From NCBI GenBank assembly GCA_014549065.1, contig JACDOX010000106.1, positions 661,247 to 725,246 of the forward strand: a stretch of DNA of 64,000 bases, given 5' to 3'. Both the position numbers and the translations under genes were made by a program. A model generated the notes under the pieces. The model saw nothing but the letters and a program-made list of their open reading frames with translations. It was not told where the DNA came from and searched no databases. This stretch comes from Cardinalis cardinalis. Lineage: Eukaryota > Chordata > Aves > Passeriformes > Cardinalidae. Shown here piece after piece: positions 12,346-26,173 of the stretch; the stretch's first letter is position 1, and the number at the start of each line of letters is the position of its first letter.

Positions 12346-15300
12346 CAGCCAAGGAGCAAAAGCACTTGTTAAAATAAATTTATTTTGTTAAATTTATTTT
12401 CAGTTCTACAGATCTTTATTTTCAAGATTTCAGGTATAAAATTGNAATTTCTAAGAGAAGAAATTATTAAAATTAGAACTAAAAGCTGAAGTGTCGCAAG
12501 GTCAGTGCTATATTCCCAACTCTCTTTGCAAAACTGAGCAAATTACTTATGAGCTTCACTTCTGTCTGCAAAACTGAAATTAAAATACTAACATGCAACA
12601 GAACAAACATCAGAGAGACCTTAAAAACCACATGCCAAAAGACTTCTAAATTCAATTCTAAGAAGTAATTTATCCTCTAGNGAAGTTTAATACATCTTCC
12701 AAATATTGAAGAACCAGTAAAGAGGCATATTCNCACTATCTAAAGTTGCATATCTAAAAAAGGTGGATGTACCTAAGAAATTATATATATAAATATATAA
12801 TCTGGCATCATACTTTGTACCTCAAAAAAAACTCCTGCCCTTAAGTAGAAGAGAACTTACTGAACTTGCATTTCATTGAAAGCCAAGTTGTACCCAGCTT
12901 ATCTTCCACAAAACATTATTTCAAAGACCTGGTTAGTTCCAACTGGTGTAACTTAAACCTTGGTGGCCTTTACAATTAACCANGGCAATTCTTTTTTTCC
13001 CCCTACAACTAATGATTTTCAGGCTCAATATTCCTAATGACTATTCCACCGTCTTGCCAAAGGGGGTTTGTAAACAAACATGAAATGAGGAACTAAAATC
13101 CAATCTCCAAATAAAGCTGCATGTTTCCCCTCCAGAGCTGCAGAGGGGGCTGGGAAAGGCAGAAGGGACAGCTTGAAGAGGAAGAGTGATAAACAACGTG
13201 ATCCACAGTCATTTATTTCCAAGTAAACACTACGCCTGCTTGGTGCACAGGAGGCTCTGAAGAACTACTCCACAGTCTGATGAGTCCAACTTCAAATTAA
13301 AATCAATGTAGGAGGAGAGAACATCATGAACTAAAATCCAGTGTTTCATGGCAGTTTAACTCATGACTGTGCACTTCCACGCTCCACATCTTACTGATGT
13401 GCTTCATGGAATCAAAGGGTCCATACACTAAGATAATAATAAGTTAAAGCATGTGACAGTCCCTAAAAAAATTTCAAACAGATGCTTTTTCAATTCACTG
13501 TAAAGCATCTAGCCAGATAACTCTCGCTGTACTTCATAAACAAACAGATTAGAGGGCACAATGCTGTTCCTATTAATGTTACTGGCAAAATTCCCAATGT
13601 CTGCCAAGACAGAAGGATCAGATCCAAGGTCTTGCATGCCAAGCTGACAAACAGTAGACAAGTCAGTAAATATTTGCATATTTTAACCAAACATTAACAT
13701 CTCTTGTAAAGATTTATGCTAAAGCAATGATGTTCAACTTGCAGTCCTACAGTGAGACTGGTAGGGATTTACTGTCAATTGAATTTACTTCAAGAGCCAC
13801 ATCCTGGGAATGGCAGAGTGAAGCAAATGAATGAGCCCCATTGCCATGGGGAACATGCAGGGGAAGAGCCTCTCCAGCTGCCTCCCATTACAATCCAGAA
13901 CCCTTCCAACAGTTCTGCTGAGGGAAATAAGCACAAAATATTCCTTGCCAAGGCCATTCAGCCGTGTCCTCCTGCTAGCAGCCCTCTGTCCTGCGGGAAG
14001 GGAAAGCAGGAGATGGATTTGCCCTTCCANTGCCTATTGCGGTCAGGCTGGCGCAGGCGAGAGAGAGCAGGGAAGGAATTCCACTCATCCTGCTCCTCTC
14101 TACAGAAATGCAAGCACTCTGTTTCCCAATCCTTTGGGATTGTTCAGCCCATCTCACAGACTGGAAAAGCTGGCCACCAAACTGGAGAGAAGTTTTAAAC
14201 ATGTAATAAATTCAGGCAACACTCAAGAAAAGACAGCTGGTTTATCAGAACTTCCCAGCAATTCCTTTTACGAGCAAGAAGAGACCTTTAGATTTATTTA
14301 CGAGGTTGGTTGCTCTGTTCTTCCTCAGTAACTTCAGAGCTTCAAGTCAATTGGAACTGAATTTCCCAGAAGTCTGAAGGGTCTTGAAGATGCCGCAGTT
14401 TTCATGAAAAATGTGTAACAAGACAGATAACAGACCCAGGGAAAGGTTAAGTTATAACTCAGCCTCTTATTGATACCAAGACTTCAGTTACCCCATCAAT
14501 TACTGCCACGTGCTGCCATTTACCATCAAGAGCTGTAGCAAAGTGTCACTCACCACTGAAAGAAAAGTCTTATTTATTTTTCTTGCCCATAACAGTCAGC
14601 ATAGGCTGCATTCATCAGTTTAACTGCTCCAGGATCCAATAATCTCCAGGTTTAAGCAGAGTTCTCAAACTTTTTAGACTACAGACCCAAGCAGCGCACA
14701 TCCCATCCCTTTCTCAAAGTTGTTATTGGTAAACTGAGATGTAACAATCCACACATCAAAAATTTTTTATTTCCATAATATATCCAAGTTATATTTGGGA
14801 AGTCCCAAAGTTGGTATGGCTACAATCTCTGAGATTAATAGTTTCCCTCTCACTCAAAATTATCCAGAAAAAAATGACAAGATACTTTATTTTATACAGG
14901 TACGGAAACACCTGGGGTTTAATGTGAATTAATATATTGAATATGACACAATTAAAAAGTTAGCTACTGTGAACATGCCAACATTACAGTTAGTAATCAT
15001 GGGACAATGGAATTCAACTAAAAATTCGAAACTCTGCAAACAAACTGCATTTGTCAGTCCACACACTAAAATAGGGAATAGTACATCTCTCCACTGTTGA
15101 ATCATATTACAGAGAGTTGCTCTGGCATCTCTTGTGATCCCATCTTAAGGCAGGCCTACATCTCTACACGTCAATAGGTTTTGTATTATTACCAAATACC
15201 ACTAAAATACCTTTAGATCAGTAAAATAAAATTAAATTTCCATTTATTTTCCTTACCCACTGTGGTAAAATAACCCAATCTTTGCCTTGAGACAAAAAAA

Positions 15301-18300
15301 ATATAAAAACCCAAACCCCCTTTATTCATGCCTCCAGGATGGAATAAAATAGAGCTGCACAAAATACAGAAATTACTTATGGAGACATACAGGAAAAAAA
15401 AATGCACTTTCCTAGTGCCATGACATACACATCATAAATAATCTCAGTCTAAAAAAATCATTTAATAAAATTAGAGTAGATAATGACAGTGCACTGTACC
15501 TATGTAACAGAGATGAAAAGGATGATGCATCTTTCATACACAGGGTGTAAAAGAAAGAATTATATGAAAGGTGCTTTTGACTTTTTTTTTNCTTTTAAGA
15601 AAAATATAACAGCAGAGATCTCATGCACTCATTTATTGCAATTATGGCTGAAGTCCATAATAGCAGTTAAGGAGTTCTCAGAAATGCACTGCACACCTTA
15701 CAGAGCAAATACAAAAGCCTCCACCCTCGAGAGAGGACAATCTAATCAGTTTTCTGAAGTAACTGAATTACTTTGGCTAATGTTGTACAACTCCAGGCAA
15801 AATGACCCTACTTTCAATTCCAAAAATTATGTTAAATCTGAAATGGAGCATACAGAATGAGGCAAGCACATCTCAAGGTTTTATTCCATAGTGTAACAGC
15901 AGCAAGAATCCTGCTCCAAGGCCTCTGAGGAATATGATATGCCTGTTTGGGGAAGGGAAAATGGGGAAAGAAGAGGAGGCTCATGATGCCCCTGACCATT
16001 AAATGCTCACATCATCCTTCCACACTGAAAAATCAGAGACAGCACCATAAATGAGGAGGGCAAGTGATCTCTGGCCACATAAATGAAGCTTTGAGTCTGA
16101 TCCTGTACACTTAACATACAGAAAAAACACAAGCACGTTTCTTGGGAAAGGAACAAGAGCCTGTGGGTGGTTTATCATTCACATAATGACACAGGCAATT
16201 GAGATTAAGNGCAAATGCCTTCTGCAGCTGGATCCTCTGCAGGCTTTAAACCACTTTACATACATCACAGATACTAACAAGTTACATTTTTTTGCATGCC
16301 AGTTATGACTTCTGTACAGACTTCTAAGTGATTATTAACACTTTACTAATCTCTTTTATTTTCATTTTGGAAATAGCAGCAGAAGGACAATCTGTGCAGC
16401 CAGCAGCAGCAACACTCAGACACGGACACTGGCTATCTTTGGCTCAAAATCTGGAAATAACTCATGGCCTCAGCACTTGCAACCCCCCCATCCATCCACC
16501 ACATCCCAAATACCTTCCCATCCTGCCTTTAAAAAGATCCTTTTTCACACAGCTGTCTGAAAACATCACCTGTCCTGACGAAACTAAGCAAAATACCTGG
16601 CAAGGCAAAGCACAGCATGGATGTGACATGTGCTGGTGCTGCCTGAGAGCCATTCACAGCCAACAGATACAAGGTTCCTGTTTAAACAAAGCAAATATAC
16701 NCACACATATTGCATTCATTAACTTCACAGAACAAATACTGGGTTGTAAAGTTCGATACTCTGAGGTTGTGTGAGGACAAAAGCATCTGTACAAGCTTAT
16801 GCTGGCCTTCTGTGTGCCTGCACTATTACGATATTGCCTTTAACTGTATTAGCCACAGAGCACATTTTCCAAGGGCTACCTGGCAGAATGAGTGGGCAGA
16901 ACAGAGGCTGCTGCCTAATGGACATCCAGTGAAACACTTCAGCACTGCACTTGAGGCTTTATTTACTGCATGCTACTCAAATCCTATTCAAAAGACAGCA
17001 TTTGAATGTTTTCATTAACTNTTCAATAATGCCTACAATACTGTGACGAACCACTTTACAAGAACTAAGAAAGTATCTTTATCATTCTGACAATATTCCC
17101 ATTTTACAGAGAATTAATATAAGAACCCACAAGGCAAAAGTTTCTATAAACTTATATTCACATGAAGAGATCTAGAAGTGATTTCTCCCCATTATGCTCT
17201 GCCTGTACTGTACATCCCTTTTACATGACCAAGGCAGAGCANCTCATGTCTGCAGAGTGACTTAGGAGTATCCAACATTTCTCTACACCACAACATGGGA
17301 AAATTCACTAGAAATACAGAAAATTAAGTGTAGCAAAGATGGGGATTAACNGGGATTTGCTTTCTCCTTTTTTGCTATTCCCTACTCCATTTCAGAAACA
17401 CTTTCTAATTCATGCAGATAGCGAAACTGTATTCCAACAAACAACTGTATTATCATTATAAAATAAATCATATGTACCCTCACTGCACAGCCTCCCTTCT
17501 ATTTCTTTCAAATACTAATATTTTTCAAATCTCCTTCTCCTCATTCAACCACCCCCATCTCTACATTTATTGTACACAATTCTGCAAAAATCTGCATTTT
17601 GCACCTCTGTTTACATCCAGTCACTGCTTCCTCTGTGCTGCAGGAAGGTAGAGCTGGGAGAAAGAGGAACTTGGTATCAGGAGANGAGAAGGGGAATTTT
17701 CTGCACTCTCATTTTTTATCCAAAATCACACCAGGGAAGAATGCAGGAGACCCAAATTACAGAGGAATCTTGTTTAGCTGAGGCTGAAGCATATTCACTG
17801 CANGGATTATCTTTTACATTTGCACTTAATGCTGATTTGACCAGCACTGAGAAGATTTTCACAAGGCTGATCACAAGTACATCCTTGGCAGAAACATTTT
17901 ACAATAACACATCTCAACTTTGCACAAAGCAGCACTATAGGTCATTAGATTATTTCTTTTCTAATTTATCATGAACACAACAAAGTATTTTGCCCAATTT
18001 CTAGAAAAGATCAGAATCTTTCTCTCCTCAACAGCACCCAAGAAGTCAGATCATGNAAGACACCTACCATGGGAAATTTCNACNCAAATAATTAAAATCT
18101 GGCAAATAATAACCAAGTGAAATGAGGAGTATGTCACAGTAAGCATCAGGTAACATAATAATAGGTGGTGCTTCTGCCCCACCTAAAGTTTTTGGCTCCT
18201 TCATAGAAAATCTTTACGTAAACAATCTTTCATAACAACTGGTTAACAACAGGAATTTGNACTCCATATACCTCTACGTTCACACTGCTTTTTGAGAATA

Positions 18301-21300
18301 GAGTTTCTCACACTTACCCAAGATGAGGGCATTTTAATTGAAATATTGTCCCATGGTTACCATTTTATCCCCATAACAACATCACCAATTACTTACTTTA
18401 AAAAAATGCATTAGAAAAGTAATTTAATCTTTGCTTCGCTTAATGAAATTTGCCAGAGAAAAACAAAGGGAAGAATCAGCACTGCACAACCAGCCAGCTC
18501 TCCATGGAGCAGCACCAACCTACAAGACTCAAACCTCAAACTCAAATTTACAGAAGAATATCCATATTCTAAAAGCTGGTTTAAACATCATAATCCACAG
18601 CTTTCCAAACTATGCCTTGCTTGTGTCAGAACCTCTCTTCTCAGCACCTGAATAACAGAACATGGCCTTGTTCCTGCCTCTGCACTAGTGTTTAGTAATA
18701 ATTTTGAGAAAAAAATTAACACTACTCATCTTAAGGACTTACCCAGTCCTGCANTTCCTAATATTATTCTCCACTGAGTCACAGGGTAGTGCCAGAAGTC
18801 CCCTCTGAGAAAAGCCTGCTCTGTGATACAGTCACATCTGTGTCGATGTGACTAAACATGTGCCACCTCATTTTCAAAATGCCAAGCAAGTGCCAAACTG
18901 TGTTCCCAAGGAATGCAAAGGGGAGTCATAGAAGATTCCCAAGCATCATTTCAACACAGAACACATCACTAGATTTACAAATATATTTCAGAAGTTTAAA
19001 TGCAAAAACACATCACAAAGTTCTCCAGTGCTCATTGAACCTGTCACTCATGCAGCACCGTCTNTAGAGAGCACTTGACCATAGTTCATTTGCCAAATTT
19101 ACCAATTTAATCAGAGACAGAATCAAAATTAGCAGTTCCTAACTTTCAATCTCGTGTTCAATTCACAGCTTAATCTAATACAGCTGTATTTGGATTTCAG
19201 AAATAAAAGTGTTTTTAAACTAGGAAATTATTTATCACAGCATATTCCCTTTCCAAACACCCCATGCAAACTCTTCCCCACGCCCAGCAGCTCAGCAGCT
19301 CCAAAGCTCAGTGGTTCAATCCACATTTTCTCTTCTTAACAGGATATTGTAGCAATGCTGAAACAGTCTTCCCTCAAATGTCAAACTTTCACTTTTGCAT
19401 AAGAACCTTCTCCACCCCTGACCTGACACTGCAAGGCAACACTCTCCTGGGAGCAAATNTAGCTGAAAATACAGCTTTGAACCCCAGGGTAAGTGCAGAT
19501 GCTACAGGTATCTATCACAGTCTTACAGCTGGATAAATTGGGAAAAAATAAAAGCCCCAAGTTTATCTGCTGTTTGAGATGCAAAATATGAATTACTCTT
19601 TCAATCCGTTCAAAAGGCAAAAAGATTATAAAAAATCTTCACGCTGAATATCAGGTACATTGCACAGGTCACAAACTGAGCACAGGCATCAGCCAGAACA
19701 CTCTGGCACAAAACAGGAAAAATTTCTTTCAATATACCTCAGCCTTCACTGCAGCTTTATAATGAACTTTAATTTATTATAGTAGTGAATAATACTGTGA
19801 CTGAGTTTTTTGTTAGGCATTTCCACAGTGCTTAGCACAAAAGGGTCCTACCGTAACAGATTTAATAACACAATCATGCCACCCACAGATCCTCCAAACA
19901 CATCTTTTCCCAAACCATGCCTATTATGTAACTGTACACGGTATTTTTGTGCACAGTTTTGAAAGTTCAAAGCAGTAACTAACCCTCCACCTCTAAAAAC
20001 TGCAATCCTTGTTGTAAATAACCTCTGAAATTTATTTTTACATGACCGTGCTTCAAATAGTTTGGCATAATATAGCTAAGCCTAGTTTGGGGAGTTGTCT
20101 TGTAACTCTGTATTTTAATTACATTAACCTTTCTGCATATGGATAATGCTTTTATAACATCCCTATTTCCTCTCCTCAAATGCCTGACCATGGTAGCCCC
20201 AACAGGTTCAATTTTTAGACTCTTTCAAGACTAGAATACGGATTCCCAAGCTCTCCCCTCACAGCAAACCCTATGAGCAACACCAGGACATGTATCCAGA
20301 ACACATTTCCCAACAGAACTCTCCCTCCTCATTCCTTTTGAAACGAACATTAGTGATTCAGTCACGTATCTGAAACCCCACTTAAAGAACTGCATCAGCA
20401 GGAATGATCCTGCTGTGGTTAAGGCATAATCCTGACAAAACTTGGGAAGCAGAGGAGCGGCGTCTAGCCCAGCCAAACAAATACAAACAAAGCTACAGCC
20501 AAGGAATATCAGTCAGTTCAAACGACAAAACAAATGTCCTGCACCATTCCAAACGTGTGAGTGTCTCAAGATATGGCCAGAGCACAGTTACCTCAAAACC
20601 ATTCGCACAAACAACTATAATCAAAAACATCACTGGAATAAAAGACCCACAGCACTGCCCTAGCACAGATTCCCAAGGATGCAAAAAACATTCCCCTTAA
20701 TGACCTCCCCTTGTAGATAATGAGAGAAATCCAACAAATTCTGGCTCCCAAGATAGCAGAGGAGTAAATGCAAGGCAGCTATTGTGGCTGGTCCAACATT
20801 ATTTTAGAATCCCAGCTGAGGGGGAATTTAGTTGAGACCCATGAAGGAATATTACTTGGGAACAGAGANCAACTGCCCATCCCTGTCCTCCCAAAATTAC
20901 CCCAGGATAAANTGAAATTTTCACTTAAAAAAAATAGAGATTACTTTACATTAAGTGAAAAGAAACATAGGGAAGAAGTGTTATTTTAGGTGGTGCCAAA
21001 ACCACCACGCTTTTCATTTGTGGCATTCTCCATTTATGATGTCCACAAAGATTTGTTACCTTCTTGGTTTGCTGAACCACTAAACATTTTCCAGCAAATT
21101 AAACACTCGTGCCGCATTACTAACAGCCAAGATTCTCGAAAACAGCTCATGTTACAGATTTCCCTCTTGCCAGTGGGGTCTGAAGGGCTATGAAAGACCT
21201 TTTAAGCATATTTAAGCACCGTAATTTTTAGTGTTTTGATGAATATAGTATTTTTGCTATATATAACTATGGGGGGAAAAAACCCAGACCGTGAAATTCA

Positions 21301-24300
21301 CAGACTGAGAGATCATTTCTAAGTAACATTTACCCTAACTACCATAAAACCAGCTCAGACGAGTCCACACAGTGCTCACATTTCTATCCTTCACTTCCTG
21401 CCGCTGCAACATTCAAAATTTCATACCAAACACAAACCTACTGTTCTTTTTCTTCCAATATTTCATCATTACAGCTCCAAGAATCCCTAGCCTTGCTACT
21501 GCTTACAAACAGGAGCATGAAACTTATTTCCCCAAACCACACATAAGCTAAAGATTCAAAACATTCACCACAGACACATCATTCTTCATGCAAGTGGTAT
21601 TTCCCAGGACTAACAGCAAGAAATGGTAAAACAGCTCCCAGTCACATCTCCAAAACATATCTCTACATAACATCACCGACAAAACTTCTTGCTACAAGCT
21701 CAGCAGCACTGTGCATCCACTGCTTCTTGGAAAACCTGTGCAGTTCAGTGCTATTAATTCTCAATTACCTTCCTGCTAAGGTTCAAGCCTTNTAACATCT
21801 GACAAAGACTCCATGCCATTCAGAAAATCTGATAGTTTGTACTCATTTGGAAATAGGACAGGGCCACAGTCACCACGCAAACTTTGTAGTACCAAAATGG
21901 AATCTCTCAGTGTAGTAAAATTACTGACATCTTGAATTTTTTATCTGGTTTTTCTGTAATAAGGCTGTAACTTGGTATTATGNAGGACTTTGAGAAAAGA
22001 CTGGATAAACCTGGACCAGTCCATTTCTAATTTACAACAATGAATTTGCATATAAAATTATGGAAGAATATTTGAGTATGACATTATTGCCCCATTAAGT
22101 ATCCTTTAAATTCAACTGGTAGAGCAATAGAAATACAACAGAAAAACAAATTCTCACCCATGGGTAATTACAATCTCTCTGCTTAAATTCCCAATCCCTT
22201 CTTTTCCTACAGCAATATTCACTTTTCTGTGTTTCTCAGACATGAGGTATTGCTTCTGTTGGAAGCCTCATGTTGTAAACATTCATGTGAAGAGAAAAGC
22301 TCAGTGAGCAAGGCTGTTCTGGAATAAGGAACCTGAGTCACATATCAGTGTCACCATCATGAAATCCCCAGAAGCTGGTCTGTTCCTCTGGAGCAGCCTC
22401 TGACCTTGCAGACTCCAAATTTCACTGTCTATGAAGTTTAGTTATTTTCTCCCANCCCAAAACATTTGGGGACGACAAATGTTTATTTTCCCAGTCAGTA
22501 GCTCCAGAAGACCAAGAGAAGATCAAGCATTCCTTCAGATTTCTTTTTCATTCCATACCAACGCTGATGGAAACTTTGGAAAAACCAGCCTCTTTTACAA
22601 CATTCTCTCTTCCTTGTTGAAAAAGAATGGCAACCACAGAAGTTTGCACTAAGGGGAGGAAGAAATCCAACACATAAAGTACCATGTCCCTAAATATATA
22701 CCACTGATACATATAAACACAAATGCTGCCTTGCTGCCAAAGGCCACGGAAGAGATAGCAGGACAAACAAGAATGAAAAAGGAAGGTCTTGTTTGTTCTG
22801 AAAATCTAACTCACAATCCTTCCATTTATGGGGGGAAAAATACATACTGAAAGGGGGTTTTGCCACAGCATCTCAGCAAAAGAAGTGAGAAAGGANTCAA
22901 CAGCTGAAACACGAGCAGGAGGGAGGGTTGGGATTACAAAATTTGGAATTTTCCCTGCCATGATGAGCCACTGGCAGCGTTGCACAGACAGGAACACTGG
23001 GGATCTGCTTCCTTCCAGGAAGAAAGCTTCAGCAGTGCCAGGAGAAACGTCAGGACAGGATTGAGGCTGTTGGGATTCTTGGCCTGCTGATCCCCCAGGC
23101 AGGGGAATTCCNGCTGTCCAAGCACTCTCTCCCTGAGCTGGAGCACTGCACACCATCCTTCCTTCCTTCTCCTGCTCCAAGCCAGCTCCCATGACCTTCC
23201 CCAGTTACTCAGGCTGTACACAGGGGATGCATTTAAATTAATTCCAAANACTTTGTTAATTTAGATTTCACTCCTGCTACTGGACCTGTGAGGTCCCACT
23301 GACCTCAGGAGGGGATGCCAGTGAGGTGAGAGATTGAAGGGCTTTAATAACCTGAATTGCTCCAGCANCTGTTTCTGCCACTACTAAAATGAAAACACCA
23401 AGAATAATGCTCAGTAGCAAATATAAGATGTTAGAAAATAACAAATAAAAATAGAAACAAACCAATACCCTGAAATTCAGNAAGACTATCCAGCTATAAA
23501 TGCAAAGGGGATTTTACTAAAAAAAAAATTGCCAACAATGGAGAAAANATTTCATCAGACTATTAAATTAACAGAGTTGGAAAACATCATTAATATTATT
23601 GNCCAGCTCCTACATGGGCTCTTTCATCCACAGGCGTCAGGACTCCTCATAAGTCAGTAAGATTCACCATCCCTGTTTTAAATTCCTCCAAAAGGAAGCA
23701 CAAACAGGTGAAGTGATTTGCATCAGGCTCTCCACATCTCCCAAGCACTAGACCTGTACCTNACCCAGCTGGGAATATCCCCTCTTCAAGCTTTCCAGGC
23801 ACTCTGACTTACATCTTTTGAGATGAGAATTCCTCTACAAATCCAGGCTTTGAGCAGGAGTTCTCTGCAAACCGCAGCCCTTCCTCTACAACCAGACCTA
23901 NTCACACTGATCCCAAAGCCCAGGAGGAACTTCTGTGAAACCACTGAGATTTCACAAAGGAAAAGGATCCTCCATGGCACATCAAGAAGCAGAACTGGGA
24001 GAAATTAGAGAATAAGATGCTGCTTCCACATCTCCCTTTAAGTTTTAGTCTGACGGGAAGAGGTGAAAGCAAGCCCTCAACCAACCAAACAAAAAAAATC
24101 CCAAAAAAGACCCAAAAAAAATCCAACAAAATCCATTATTACAACCTTTCAAGTCTTGAAGCCATGAATTTAACAAGCCCCTACCACAGAAAAATTCATC
24201 TGGCTCACCTAAAAAGGCACAGTGCCTGTNTGAATTAAAAGAGGGAAAAATACACAACTGTACATTTCATAAGTCCAAAAAAATCACAGAGGTGAAGAGT

Positions 24301-24512
24301 GATAAAGGAAATGTCATTTCAGCTAGGAAAAATAAAGAAGTAATTTCTGCTTTCAGAACAAATTACAAAGAGAACTCAATTTATCAGTAATAACACATAA
24401 AATGTTCCTTCACTTACCAATAAAGAAAAACTGCTCTGCTAATTAAAGTTCAACAAAAAAAAGCTTAACTCAGCTTCTGCCACTTACAATTTCTGCACTG
24501 CAAAGTCTGATT

Positions 24513-24533
24513 CCCTGGGTTTGCACCCCAGGG
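24513..24533. other. Short inverted repeat CCCTGGG / CCCAGGG
   Basis: Seven-base perfect arms are separated by seven bases. Each arm resembles an EBF-type half site (TCCCNNGGG). It lies in HELZ intron 1. It is weak evidence and could be chance. Confidence 0.3.
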
Positions 24534-25737
24534 AGGTGGAGGGAATGTGGTGGCCCCTCATACACTTTCCCCTCCTCTAAGTTTGAACTGAATGTTCAAA
24601 ATCAGCTCCTCCCTTTAGACCTGCCCAGCACTCCCAGACTGTCCCCATCACAAAAGCTTTTCCATTTAAAAATAAAAAAAAACTTAAAAGGGGAGTTTTC
24701 ATTCACAATCTGCTATGGTTCAAAAGTACTGAAACAACCCAATTTAACACACATTATTTTAAATCCTCCCTGACCTACCTATCAGTCTTGGAAAANAATG
24801 CAAACTTGCCAAGTATCACTTGCTTTNTTNTTATTATTATTTTTTACAAAGGAACATGCCTTTTCTTATATAAAGAATGGCAGGTGGTGTATTTTATCCT
24901 TTGCCTTGCTTCAATTCCACTAATTANTAAGAACAACAACTTTAGACGATGTCAACAATCCAAAACATCCCAACAGGACCAGCCATGGTGATACACTCAA
25001 TCTGTCAATGGGGATATCCATTTTCAGGGTNTTTTTCTGTCTCACAACTGAATTCTTTTGTTTTTTCAATGAAAATTGAAATGGATTATTTTAAAACTTC
25101 CTCTCAAGCTCGCTGTACCTTNGATAATGCAAAAATCCTATTATCTTGTTAACTCTTACTCATTTTGTCATTAACTGGGAAGCAGCCCTGCAACTGTTTC
25201 CCCGCAGTTATTTCTTAATTTCCATCAATGATATGTTTAATCATGTTACCCTAATCGAACAACAATTGCCTAACAAAGCGCTGAAGCCAAAACAACCGCA
25301 CTCCTTTAGGAATTAACAAAAGGACACNTCCCACCGCAGGAAGGGTAACACAGATCCTTCTCCTGCCTGGGGATGTGCCCTAAAAATACACATATAAGTG
25401 TCTGCTGGAAGGGCTGTGTTGCAATGTGCACTGGAAACTCTCCTGTTTTCCGTTTCAGAGCTGATCCAGGGTATAAAAGCTGCTCTTAGGACCTGTCTTA
25501 AACCTCCCAACTTCAGTTCACTCTCCCTGCCAAAGCCTCCTGCAGAAAACAAAAACATAAGCTCATCTGCCCACCCTTCAACCGCTCCGAGGGGGTAATT
25601 TTACAACAGCTGTTAAATTCTTCCAATTTATTTTTCCATCGCTCCACAAACCCTACCTACCCCATTTTTTTTTTCCACTTCTATTTCACCATTGTTATTT
25701 TCTGGCCGTCTCTCCCATCCCCTCCCGCCCCGCCCGG

Positions 25738-26007
25738 NNNNNNNNNNNNNNNNNNNNNNNNNNNNNNNNNNNNNNNNNNNNNNNNNNNNNNNNNNNNNNN
25801 NNNNNNNNNNNNNNNNNNNNNNNNNNNNNNNNNNNNNNNNNNNNNNNNNNNNNNNNNNNNNNNNNNNNNNNNNNNNNNNNNNNNNNNNNNNNNNNNNNNN
25901 NNNNNNNNNNNNNNNNNNNNNNNNNNNNNNNNNNNNNNNNNNNNNNNNNNNNNNNNNNNNNNNNNNNNNNNNNNNNNNNNNNNNNNNNNNNNNNNNNNNN
26001 NNNNNNN
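25738..26007. other. Assembly gap (270 Ns) in the HELZ CpG island
   Basis: A continuous run of N lies between two GC-rich edges. It probably reflects poor sequencing of a very GC-rich segment and may hide part of HELZ intron 1. Open frames reported across it are artefacts. Confidence 0.98.
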
Positions 26008-26128
26008 GGCCGCGGAGCCCCGCGGGTCCCCCGAGGCCGCGGCGGGGCCGCGGGCGGCCGGTGCGGGCCGCGCTCGGTGCCCGCGGGGGCGGTCGGGGAA
26101 GTCCCGACTTACCTGTCATTACTTTCTA

Positions 26129-26139
26129 CGCCATCTTGG
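26129..26139 (-). promoter_or_regulatory. YY1-type motif (CCAAGATGGCG) in HELZ exon 1
   Basis: The minus strand reads CCAAGATGGCG, a near-perfect YY1 consensus. YY1 sites of this form often lie just downstream of transcription starts in TATA-less promoters, which fits the position inside inferred exon 1. It also supplies an upstream ATG. Confidence 0.55.
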
Positions 26140-26155
26140 ATCCACTTGTCAACGT

Positions 26156-26173
26156 CCCACAAAGCATTGTGGG
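26156..26173. promoter_or_regulatory. CCCACAA-AGCA-TTGTGGG inverted repeat, ZNF143-like site in HELZ promoter
   Basis: Seven-base arms CCCACAA and TTGTGGG are separated by AGCA. On the minus strand TTCCCACAATGC matches the core of the ZNF143/Staf consensus, which contains CCCACAATGC. It sits about 45 bases upstream of the exon 1 donor, where core-promoter sites of this type are usually found. The match is by eye and binding is inferred. Confidence 0.5.

Larger units (their letters stand above)
9138..26112 (-). other. HELZ: HELZ intron 1 (about 17 kb)
   Basis: This lies between the start-codon exon and the inferred non-coding exon 1. It is AT-rich and holds one CR1 copy (11.8-12.3 kb). Open frames such as those around 10.9-11.2, 13.8-14.3, 16.3-16.8 and 22.8-23.2 kb show no family I recognise and no splice context, and I treat them as chance. 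I see no tRNA or snoRNA by eye. Confidence 0.7.
26113..26173 (-). other. HELZ: HELZ 5' non-coding exon 1 (upstream limit unknown)
   Basis: The minus strand carries a canonical splice donor, ACAG followed by GTAAGTCGGG, with the exon ending at 26113, inside a CpG island immediately upstream of the HELZ start-codon exon. The transcription start cannot be read from sequence; 26173 is the upstream edge of the motif-rich segment, not a mapped end. Joining 26113 to the acceptor at 9137 implies an intron of about 17 kb. An extra non-coding exon in that intron cannot be excluded. Confidence 0.72.

Noticed and set aside
13752..14331. Two overlapping plus frames of 148 and 166 residues in HELZ intron 1
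   Set aside because: There is no family resemblance, no splice sites in phase and no support on either side. Treated as chance in a stretch of higher GC.
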